NCBI RefSeq assembly: GCF_003668875.1
Contig: NZ_RAWM01000002.1
Location: 1-64,000, forward strand
DNA: 64,000 nucleotides
Source: Corallococcus interemptor
Lineage (GTDB): Bacteria > Myxococcota > Myxococcia > Myxococcales > Myxococcaceae
Direction of reading: 5' to 3'
In this document: positions 1 to 6,625 of the stretch, in pieces
How the letters are laid out: each line of letters begins with the position of its first letter
Position numbering within the stretch: position 1 is the first letter of the stretch
Notes under the pieces: model-generated
Told to the model about the DNA's origin: nothing
Seen by the model: the letters and a program-made list of their open reading frames with translations, nothing else
Database searches by the model: none
Position numbers and translations under genes: made by a program

Positions 1-237
1 CCTCCACCCCCCGCCACCGTGGAGGTCCGCTTCGAGGCCCCGGTCAAAACCGTGCTCGGCCGCCCAGGGGGCGGAAAGTTGCCCATCAACCAGGTCGTCG
101 CCCTGGCCCCCGGCCCGCTTCGCGTCCAGTACACCTGCCCGGGAAAGCGGGCACCTCGGGGTATCGAGACCTACAACGTCCGACCTGTAACCGGGGAACT
201 CCAGACGCTCCGGGTCCCGTGCCCAAGGCGGCGCTAA
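1..237 (+). CDS. C-terminal fragment of a protein entering from the left edge
   Basis: The reading frame is open from base 1 and ends at TAA 235-237, giving the last 78 residues of a longer protein. It opens with a proline run (PPPPAT) and continues as a compact, probably beta-rich module with two cysteines (one in a YTCPGKR segment, one in the last six residues) and a basic end (PRRR). A proline-rich linker followed by a small PEGA-like beta domain is a common tail of myxobacterial Ser/Thr protein kinases, but no kinase residue lies inside the window, so that identity is only a guess. A GTG at 19 could formally start a short gene, but the frame has no break upstream of it, so a continuing gene is more likely. 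Confidence 0.6.
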   Translation, partial: PPPPATVEVRFEAPVKTVLGRPGGGKLPINQVVALAPGPLRVQYTCPGKRAPRGIETYNVRPVTGELQTLRVPCPRRR

Positions 238-362
238 TTGGCACGGCGACTTACGCGTATGCGGCATCCGCACCCCCCGGAGGACACGTAGGACCGGGTA
301 AGCTTGAGTGCCCTTAAGTCGTTGGAATTCCTTGGCTTTCCACCAAGCGGGCGCGTTTACAC

Positions 363-1202
363 ATGTCAGAGGGGTCCGTAGACTCCGGCCCCTCTATGGC
401 TCGCGCGAAGAAGCGGAAGAACATCAACCGACAGAGGACCTACCCCGCGGGGAGGGTGGCCCGGCAGCTCCCGGTCGCCCCGGAGCCCAACCGACTGGTG
501 AAGGTGTGGCGGCGCGTGTTGGAGCGCCGGCTGCGCACGCGGCTGCGGGGGAAGGTGGCGGTGGAGATCCACGACAACACCCACACGATGCTGACGTTCC
601 AGCGGCAGCGGGCGCTGTGGCGGCTGAGGCTGCACCACATGTTCCTGGCCGCGCCGGACGACGTGCTCCAGGCGCTCGCCAGTTTCGTGCGCAAGGGGGA
701 CCCGGACGCCAGCGCGCTGCTGGACCGCTACATCGAGCGCAACCGCATCTTCATCCGCCGGCTGTCCCCGGCGCAGATGCGCAAGCGGCTGCGGCTGTCC
801 CCGGTGGGGCGCTACCACGACCTGGCCCGCATCTATGAGCGGCTCAACGAGCGCTACTTCCAGAGCCGCATCGACGCGGCCATCACCTACGGGCCGGCGC
901 CCCGGGTGAAGGGGCCTCGCAAGAGCATCAAGATGGGCTCGTACTCGGCGGACTCGAAGGTCATCCGCATCCACCCGGCGTTGGACCAGCCGCTGGTGCC
1001 CCGGTACTTCGTGGAGTGGATCGTCTTCCACGAGATGCTGCACCACGTCTACCGCGCCCGCCGGGGCGAGGACGGCCGGCGCTGCATCCACCCGCCGGAG
1101 TTGATGGAGCACGAGAAGCGCTTCCACGACTACCAGCGGGCGCTCGCCTGGGAGCGGGAGAACCTGGACCTGCTCCTGTGCGCCCGGACGGAGCCGGCCT
1201 GA
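363..1202 (+). CDS. SprT-like zinc metalloprotein (HExxH)
   Basis: This 279-residue protein carries the zinc-binding motif HEMLHH at about residue 224, inside a hydrophobic VEWIVFHEMLHHVY segment, followed about 25 residues later by a second metal-ligand region (HPPELMEHEKRFHDY). This pattern is typical of SprT/WSS1-like metalloproteases or metal-binding domains. The N-terminal third is very basic (ARAKKRKNINRQR) and could contact nucleic acid. No signal peptide is visible, so it should be cytoplasmic. The ATG at 363 has no clear ribosome binding site and the ATG at 396 (MARAKKRK) is an equal alternative. It is transcribed alone and converges with the next gene. The protease family is fairly sure; substrate is unknown. 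Confidence 0.75.
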   Translation: MSEGSVDSGPSMARAKKRKNINRQRTYPAGRVARQLPVAPEPNRLVKVWRRVLERRLRTRLRGKVAVEIHDNTHTMLTFQRQRALWRLRLHHMFLAAPDDVLQALASFVRKGDPDASALLDRYIERNRIFIRRLSPAQMRKRLRLSPVGRYHDLARIYERLNERYFQSRIDAAITYGPAPRVKGPRKSIKMGSYSADSKVIRIHPALDQPLVPRYFVEWIVFHEMLHHVYRARRGEDGRRCIHPPELMEHEKRFHDYQRALAWERENLDLLLCARTEPA

Positions 1203-1207
1203 CGTCA

Positions 1208-1250
1208 GCAGCCCCGCGGCCTCAGGGAAGGATGAGGCCGCCGGGGCTGC
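1208..1250. terminator. Long hairpin at convergent gene ends
   Basis: Arm 1208-1224 and arm 1233-1250 pair over about 17 bp with a single one-base bulge and an 8-base loop. It begins six bases after the stop of the SprT-like gene and covers the last codons and stop of the convergent gene. There is no T-run after it on the plus strand, so it may be a Rho-assisted or RNA-protecting hairpin rather than a classic intrinsic terminator. Confidence 0.45.
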
Positions 1251-2427
1251 GCCGCTCCCCTGAAGGCGTGGCGGCGGGCGCCTCGGTTCCCGGGGCGCCC
1301 TGCTGCGAGGCCTCGAGCCGCGCCTGGGCGCCCGCCGCGGCCAGCACCACGACCTTGGCGAAGAGCGTCTCCGCGAAGCGCGAGAAGGGCTCGTCGAGCC
1401 CGTGGAAGAGGCGCCGCGCCTCGCCCCTCGCGATGGACCCCTGGAGGGCCCGCCCCGTCGCATCGAAGAAGGCCGCCATGCGCCACAGGCGGCGCGCGTA
1501 GCGCTGGCGCACCTCCGGGGTGAACCAGGCCTTCGCCGCCTCCAGCACCCGCTGCCGCACCTGCTCCTGGCGCTGGGGCCCGCTCAACGCCAGCGGGCTC
1601 TGGGCCAGCGCCTGTACCTGCTCCATCAAGGCGCGCACCTGCGCCTCGGGCGGCATCCACTCGGCGATCTCCGGCGTCGCGTGGAGCTGATCGCCCTCCA
1701 GGGCATGGCGCACGTCGTCAGGCTCGGGGGCGGGGAGGGGTTCGGGCTCGTGGACGGGCTGGACACCGTGGTGGCGCAGCGCGGCCTCCAGGTCCGGCGG
1801 GAAGGGCGTGCGGGTGCGCAGGTTGAGGGCTGCGGCCTCGGCGAGCAACCGGGCTCCCTCCTCGCGGGAGACCTCCATCCCGAAGCCGTTCTTCAGCCCG
1901 TGCTTGAGCATCCGGCGGACGTCCCCGCGGCTCGGCTCGCTGCGGGTGAGCTCCAGCACGCCCTGCTCATCCGACGCGATGACCTGGAGCAGCTCCACGC
2001 CGCCGCGCACCCCGCGGGTGAGCAGCAGGCCGTACTGCCCCGTGGAGGACATCACCGTCACCAGCGTGGGCAGCGACTCCGGGGCCGCCGGCGCAGGAGC
2101 CGGGGGCGCCTCCCTGGAGGCCTCCGCGGGCGTGACGCCGCGCGAGCGCAGCCGGTAGAGCGCCTTCTTCGCGGCCTTGGCCAGCGGCTTCACGGACGAG
2201 GCGGACAGGGCCTCCGGCAGCGCCACCTGGCCCGCCAGCACGGCGGCCTCCAGCACCGCGCCCGCCAGGGGCTCCGGCAGGGCCTCCACTGCGGCGGTGG
2301 TGGCGGCACCCACGTCGTCCACCAGGCTCCGGGCCCGAGCGACCGCTGCTTCCGGGAAGGAGGGCAGGGGCGTGCCGGCGCGCAGCGCATCCAGCAGGGG
2401 ACGGGGCTCGGTGGAGGCAGGGCTCAT
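1222..2427 (-). CDS. Conserved hypothetical protein, 401 aa
   Basis: I do not recognise a named family. The protein starts MSPASTEPRP at ATG 2427; the frame is open further upstream but that extension overlaps the preceding gene and looks like shadow. Residues about 20-90 are alanine/valine-rich and helical, ending in a basic KPLAKAAKKALYRLRSRG stretch. A proline/alanine linker follows near 105-118, then a beta-rich part (TLVTVMSSTGQYGLLLTR) and a helical C-terminal half with repeated Arg/Glu. There is no signal peptide or membrane segment. It lies 23 bases behind the polytopic membrane protein gene on the same strand, so the two are probably cotranscribed. A long hairpin overlaps its 3' end. 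Confidence 0.65.
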   Translation of the reverse strand: MSPASTEPRPLLDALRAGTPLPSFPEAAVARARSLVDDVGAATTAAVEALPEPLAGAVLEAAVLAGQVALPEALSASSVKPLAKAAKKALYRLRSRGVTPAEASREAPPAPAPAAPESLPTLVTVMSSTGQYGLLLTRGVRGGVELLQVIASDEQGVLELTRSEPSRGDVRRMLKHGLKNGFGMEVSREEGARLLAEAAALNLRTRTPFPPDLEAALRHHGVQPVHEPEPLPAPEPDDVRHALEGDQLHATPEIAEWMPPEAQVRALMEQVQALAQSPLALSGPQRQEQVRQRVLEAAKAWFTPEVRQRYARRLWRMAAFFDATGRALQGSIARGEARRLFHGLDEPFSRFAETLFAKVVVLAAAGAQARLEASQQGAPGTEAPAATPSGERRSPGGLILP

Positions 2428-2450
2428 GCGCCCGGTTTCTACTTCACGCG

Positions 2451-4013
2451 CTACCGCCGCCGCACCAGCCAGCTCCCCCCCTCGTGTCCCACGATGACCA
2501 GTTCTGATTGGAGCCGCCCGCCGAAGACGCGCGACGGATGCACCCCGCGCACGAGGAAGTGGTCGTACCAGCTCCCCTGCGTCGCGTAGTCCATGTCCCC
2601 GGGCCGCCACTCGGAGGGGAAGGTGGGCGGCAGCTCCCCCCGGTAGCGCAGCGGCGAGTGGGGCGTGGAGGCGAAGGTGAAGTTGGGCACGCCGCCGCGC
2701 TCGCGCGCCACCACCGCCGCGGCGTGGATGAAGACGGGGAAGCGCACCACGCTGGAGCGCGGGTCGAACACCAGCCCCATCACCTTCGGCCGGTTCGCCG
2801 CCAGGCGGGACAGCGCCTCCAGCTCACGGGCCTCGGCGGAGAAGCGCTGGAAGCCGCGCCCCATCACGAAGGCCAGGAGCACGGCGCTCGCCGCCGCGGC
2901 GAAGGTCAGGGGCCTGCGCCAGGCCGCGCGCACGGCCGGCATGCTCGCCACCAGCAGCGCCGCCGCCAGGTGCGCGTAGCGCGTGTTGAGGTAGTAGACG
3001 TACCCCCGGATGTCGAAGGGCAGGAGGAAGTAGAGCGCCAGCGCCAGCAGCCCCAGCCCCAGCATCCGCCAGCGCGCCACCACGCCCTCGCGCCGCGTCC
3101 CCGCGCCCACGAGCCCCAGCACCCAGCCCGCCACCGCCAGCGCGCTCACGGCATACAGCGGCCAGCGGTCCGAGCCGTCGTGGAACGTGTTGGCGAGCAC
3201 CTGGAAGAACTCCGCGCGGTTCTGCTCGAAGCCCTTCCACGCCAGGTTCTGCGGCGAGAACGTGGGCCCCCACGCCTTCCATGGCGCGCCCGGCTGGATG
3301 TCCGGCGGGTTGCCGAAGCGCAGCACCACCCACGACAGGAACAGCGCCACGCCGGGCACCACGCCCAGCAGCGCCGGCACGCGCGGCCGCAGCCGGGCCG
3401 CGACTCCGTGCGCGGTGGAGTCCTCCGGCACCGGGGTGGTGAAGAGCAGCCACGGCAGCCCGAACGCCAGGAAGCCGAAGGCCTGCACGTGGAAGAGCAG
3501 CACCGCCACCAGGCACACCGCCAGCCCCACGCCCCAGCGCGTCCGGCGCGGCGCGCCCGTCAGCGTCCGCACGAAGAGGCCGCAGCACACGAGCGTCAGC
3601 GGCAGCGCCGCCAGGTAGTTGATGAAGCCCCAGCCGAAGCTGTCCCCGTACGCCAGCGGCAGCGTGAGCAGCGCGGGCCACGACGGCCGGCCCAGGCCGC
3701 GCAGCAGGAACGCCATGCCCAGCGGCATCCCCACCACGTACGCGGTGAGGAAGACGCGGTTGGCCAGCTCCAGCGGCAACAGCCAGTTGAGCGCGCTGAC
3801 GAGGTAGTAGTACCCGAGGTAGGGCGTCAGCTCGTGCCGCGCCGCGAACAGCGTGGGGTAGAGCGTCGTCGGGTCGTCCAGCCGGTGCAGCACCGAGATG
3901 AGGTACAGGTGCTGCGGCAGGTCCACCATGGGGATGGCGCGCGACACCCAGAGCGGGAGCGCCCCCAGGACGAGCGCGGCGGCGAAGGCGATGCGGTCGG
4001 TTCGGTTCGTCAC
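2451..4013 (-). CDS. Polytopic membrane protein, GT-C glycosyltransferase-like
   Basis: The protein has about 520 residues and roughly ten hydrophobic segments, starting with a membrane span right after the N-terminus (IAFAAALVLGALPLWVS). It is followed by an external acidic motif VDLPQHL; an Asp in the first loop after the first span is characteristic of GT-C lipid-linked sugar transferases of the dolichyl-phosphate-mannose type, and this fits the overall layout. The soluble C-terminal part (from about residue 430) probably faces the periplasm. I chose GTG 4013 (VTNRTDRI), which places the first span near the N-terminus; a TTG at 4091 would add 26 unlikely residues. Glycosyl transfer is inferred from topology and one motif; substrate unknown. 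Confidence 0.6.
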   Translation of the reverse strand: MTNRTDRIAFAAALVLGALPLWVSRAIPMVDLPQHLYLISVLHRLDDPTTLYPTLFAARHELTPYLGYYYLVSALNWLLPLELANRVFLTAYVVGMPLGMAFLLRGLGRPSWPALLTLPLAYGDSFGWGFINYLAALPLTLVCCGLFVRTLTGAPRRTRWGVGLAVCLVAVLLFHVQAFGFLAFGLPWLLFTTPVPEDSTAHGVAARLRPRVPALLGVVPGVALFLSWVVLRFGNPPDIQPGAPWKAWGPTFSPQNLAWKGFEQNRAEFFQVLANTFHDGSDRWPLYAVSALAVAGWVLGLVGAGTRREGVVARWRMLGLGLLALALYFLLPFDIRGYVYYLNTRYAHLAAALLVASMPAVRAAWRRPLTFAAAASAVLLAFVMGRGFQRFSAEARELEALSRLAANRPKVMGLVFDPRSSVVRFPVFIHAAAVVARERGGVPNFTFASTPHSPLRYRGELPPTFPSEWRPGDMDYATQGSWYDHFLVRGVHPSRVFGGRLQSELVIVGHEGGSWLVRRR

Positions 4014-4108
4014 GGGCAGGAGGGCGCGGACTGTACGCGCGCGCCCTGGCGCCCGGCGAGCGCACCGTGTGCTCCGTTGAAGGGTAGGCAAAGGTACGTG
4101 CGAACGCC

Positions 4109-4137
4109 TTGGCAGGGGGAATGCCCTGCGCTATAGG
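4109..4137 (+). promoter_or_regulatory. Sigma70-type promoter with a dyad in the spacer
   Basis: TTGGCA (4109-4114) and TATAGG (4132-4137) are separated by exactly 17 bases, a good housekeeping promoter about 60 bases before the start of the cysteine-rich protein gene. A perfect inverted repeat, GCAGGG (4112-4117) and CCCTGC (4124-4129), overlaps the -35 box and fills the spacer. That placement suits an operator, as in MerR-type or other metal-responsive control, though MerR spacers are usually 19-20 bases. Confidence 0.5.
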
Positions 4138-4197
4138 CCGAGGACGGCGGACGCCTCCCCCCAATGGCTTCCGGGGCCTTCGCCAAGGAGAGCGGAC

Positions 4198-4569
4198 ATG
4201 GCACGCAGCGCGACGTTGATGACCGCGGGATTGCTGCTGGGCGGCCTCTGGCTGGTGCCCGCCAGCGCCCACGCTTGCGAGGCCCACGCGAAGGCGGCGG
4301 CCTCCAAGGGCGCCGCGCCCCAGACGCCCGCGCCGGAGGCGAAGCAGGACGACGCCCCGCGCCCCCTGGAGGAGCTGGATCAGCTGCTGACGGCCAGGTG
4401 CTCCTGCGGCAGCAAGGCGGACTGCACCTGCAAGCGCGGCAAGTGCGAGTGCTCCAAGTGCTCGGGCCGCCATGCGCCGCGCCAGGTGACGGACGCGCTG
4501 CGCGGCAGCCCCGCCACGCAGCAGCTCCAGGAGGCGCGCAACGACGCCTCCGCCGGCATCTTCATCTGA
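4198..4569 (+). CDS. Exported cysteine-rich, metallothionein-like small protein
   Basis: This 123-residue protein has a clear signal peptide (MARSATLMTAGLLLGGLWLV, cleavage near ASAHA). After an alanine/proline-rich linker comes a compact cluster of seven cysteines in about 20 residues, arranged C-x-C-x5-C-x-C-x4-C-x-C-x2-C at about residues 68-87. Repeated CxC pairs with lysines between them are typical of metallothionein-like metal binding. The remaining C-terminal part is polar and helical. The start is secure: AAGGAGAG lies just before ATG 4198. It is a single gene with its own promoter. Export of such a metal-thiolate protein to the periplasm is unusual. Metal binding is inferred from composition; I do not recognise a named family. 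Confidence 0.75.
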   Translation: MARSATLMTAGLLLGGLWLVPASAHACEAHAKAAASKGAAPQTPAPEAKQDDAPRPLEELDQLLTARCSCGSKADCTCKRGKCECSKCSGRHAPRQVTDALRGSPATQQLQEARNDASAGIFI

Positions 4570-4615
4570 GGCAGGGACGGGGGGCCGTGGATGGCCCCCA
4601 GGCGTTACGGGCGGC

Positions 4616-5227
4616 TCAGGCCTGCGGGCTGGAGGAGCGCCCGCGCGGCGCGGGGATTCCGCCCTCGGCCACGAGCACGGGCCAGCCGCGCGCCATGGCC
4701 TCGCGGAAGAAGGCCGCCAGCTCATGCCGGCTGGTGTTCACCGCGCCCTGGAACGGGTCGATGAGGGCCTCCTCGCCCAGGCTCTGCTGCGAGGACAGCT
4801 GCACCGGGTGCCCGCAGCGCTCGCAGCGGATGGACACCTGGCGCACCAGGGCCACCGGCACCGCGTAGCGGGCACTGCACTCGCCGCACTTCCACACCAG
4901 GGCGCGCTCGCCGGCTTCCCGGCGGGCCAGGTGCTCCAGCTCGTCCGCCAGGCGCAGCAGCGCCGGCAGGTCCTGGGGCGGCTGGGCGAAGATGGCGCTG
5001 GGGCCGTAGCCCTTTCCCGGCGAGCCCAGGGCCGGGGGACGGTCCCCCTGGAGCAGGGCGCGCAGGCGGTCGCGGGCTTTCAGGTCGCGGAACTCGGCGC
5101 CGGCGAGGGCGCGCTCCACGGCTTCGAGCACCGGAGGCAGGTTCGGCTCAAGCCGCTCCTCGTCTGGCAGCGTCTTGGGGAAGTCCACCAGCCGGTGGGC
5201 GGGAAGTGCGAGAAATCGGAAGGCCAC
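4616..5227 (-). CDS. MJ0042-type zinc-ribbon protein
   Basis: The protein has about 203 residues. Its central part holds a zinc ribbon with two knuckles, KCGEC and RCERCG, spaced by about 17 residues with the intervening Y-x-V pattern of the MJ0042 zinc finger family, which is common in myxobacteria. Before it is a helical region with a TPR-like look; after it follows DPFQGAVNTSRHELAAFF. Cytoplasmic, with no signal peptide. I chose GTG 5227 because GGAAGAG stands just before it; an ATG at 5281 would add 18 residues. It lies 89 bases after nadA on the same strand. Role unknown; zinc binding is a safe inference from the four cysteines. Confidence 0.65.
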   Translation of the reverse strand: MAFRFLALPAHRLVDFPKTLPDEERLEPNLPPVLEAVERALAGAEFRDLKARDRLRALLQGDRPPALGSPGKGYGPSAIFAQPPQDLPALLRLADELEHLARREAGERALVWKCGECSARYAVPVALVRQVSIRCERCGHPVQLSSQQSLGEEALIDPFQGAVNTSRHELAAFFREAMARGWPVLVAEGGIPAPRGRSSSPQA

Positions 5228-5316
5228 GTCTCTTCCATGGCACTTGGGCCCGCCATCCGCAAGACGCGAGTTGCCAAACATGGGACGCGGGCGACAGTCC
5301 CGCGCCCCACCGTGTT

Positions 5317-6249
5317 TCAGGCGGACCACTCCAGCATCCGCTTCAGGGGAGCGAGCGCCGCGTGCTGCAGGTCCGCCGGCAGCACCAGCTCCGGCGTCCT
5401 GTCCCGCATGCACCGGTAGAGCTTCTCCAGCGTGTTCAGGCGCATGTACGGGCACTCGTTGCACGCGCAGCCGTTGTCCGGCGGCGCCGGGATGTACGTC
5501 TTGTCCGGCGCGGCCTTCTTCATCTGGTGGAGGATGCCGGCCTCCGTCACCACGATGAACTTCTTCTTCGGGCTCTTCACCACGTAGTCGAGGATGGCCT
5601 TGGTGGAGCCGATGAAGTCCGCGTGCCGCAGCACCTGCTGCTCGCACTCCGGGTGGGCCACCACCTCCGCGTCCGGGTGCTCCACCTTCAGCCCCACCAG
5701 CTTCTTCTCGCTGAAGATTTCGTGGACGATGCAGCTGCCCGGCCACAGCACCATGTCCCGGCCCGTCTCCTTCATCACGTGACGGCCCAGGTGTTGATCC
5801 GGCGCGAAGAGGATGGGCCGGTCCTTCGGAATCTGGTTCACGATGCGGACGGCGTTGGACGACGTGCAGATGACGTCGCTCATCGCCTTCACCGCGGCGG
5901 AGCTGTTCACGTACGACACCACGAAGGCGTCCGGGTGCTTGTCCTTGAATGCCTTGAAGGCCGCGGGGGGGCAGCGGTCCGACAGCGAGCAGCCGGCCTT
6001 GAGGTCCGGGAGCAACACCTGTCGGGTAGGATTCAAAATCTTGGCGGTCTCCGCCATGAAGTGCACACCACAGAAGACGATGACGTCCGCTTCCGTCCGG
6101 GCCGCCGCCTGCGCCAGCGCGAGGCTGTCGCCGACGAAGTCAGCCACGTCCTGCACTTCGCTCTCCTGGTAGTAGTGCGCCAGGATGACCGCGTTCATGG
6201 AGCGCTTCAGCTCCCGGATTCCGGCCTCGTAATCCACCGTCTCGCCCAT
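5317..6249 (-). CDS. nadA: Quinolinate synthase NadA
   Basis: NadA condenses iminoaspartate with dihydroxyacetone phosphate to make quinolinate, the second step of de novo NAD synthesis, using an oxygen-sensitive 4Fe-4S cluster. The 310-residue protein shows the family landmarks [49 protein letters not shown] and [10 protein letters not shown]; the conserved cysteines for the cluster are among the Cys of AGCSLSD, PGSC and CACNEC. The start ATG 6249 has AGGAGG at ideal spacing; a 32-residue upstream extension is spurious. nadB and nadC are not next to it, so the partners must be elsewhere. Confidence 0.95.
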   Translation of the reverse strand: MGETVDYEAGIRELKRSMNAVILAHYYQESEVQDVADFVGDSLALAQAAARTEADVIVFCGVHFMAETAKILNPTRQVLLPDLKAGCSLSDRCPPAAFKAFKDKHPDAFVVSYVNSSAAVKAMSDVICTSSNAVRIVNQIPKDRPILFAPDQHLGRHVMKETGRDMVLWPGSCIVHEIFSEKKLVGLKVEHPDAEVVAHPECEQQVLRHADFIGSTKAILDYVVKSPKKKFIVVTEAGILHQMKKAAPDKTYIPAPPDNGCACNECPYMRLNTLEKLYRCMRDRTPELVLPADLQHAALAPLKRMLEWSA

Positions 6250-6625
6250 GGGGGGCCTCCTCGTCGCCCGCGCATTCTGTAACCGCGACGGACGCCCGGG
6301 GCCAGCGCGCTGAGCGGCACTCCCTCCGTGCGTCCTACCCACCAAGGGGTCCGGGCTGACCGCGCGTCTTTAACCTATTCCGGAAAGTCTCTTACCCCCG
6401 CGTACATCACCTAATTCATGGGAGCAGGTAAAGTACACGGTGGTTGTTCGCCGGCGGCTCACCGGGAAGGCGTCTCAGCGCGGGCCCGCTGGCAACAAGA
6501 GAGAGCACCTGGCTCGGACACTCAAGACAAGTGGATGGCGGAACGGGGCGCGTGCGAGCCCCGTGTCGACGGGAATGGCGCCATGCACGGGCGCCGGTGT
6601 GACTCTTGCGCGTCGGAGAAAATCC
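6250..6625. other. Divergent intergenic region, nadA / PilZ operon
   Basis: This 376-base gap separates nadA from the plus-strand PilZ operon and must hold both promoters. The part 6361-6440 is noticeably richer in A and T than its surroundings. I could not find a convincing -35/-10 pair, sigma54 box or operator. The frame running through 6440-6625 is open but lacks any ribosome binding site and is judged noncoding. Confidence 0.4.

Noticed and set aside
366-1463. Long open frame on the minus strand over the SprT-like gene
   Set aside because: It is a shadow of GC-rich coding DNA: the real plus-strand gene carries an HExxH motif and the shadow has Arg/Pro/Gly-rich composition without motifs.
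2508-4136. 542-residue frame on the plus strand opposite the membrane protein
   Set aside because: Composition is His/Arg/Gln-rich with no motif, and the opposite strand has clear membrane spans.
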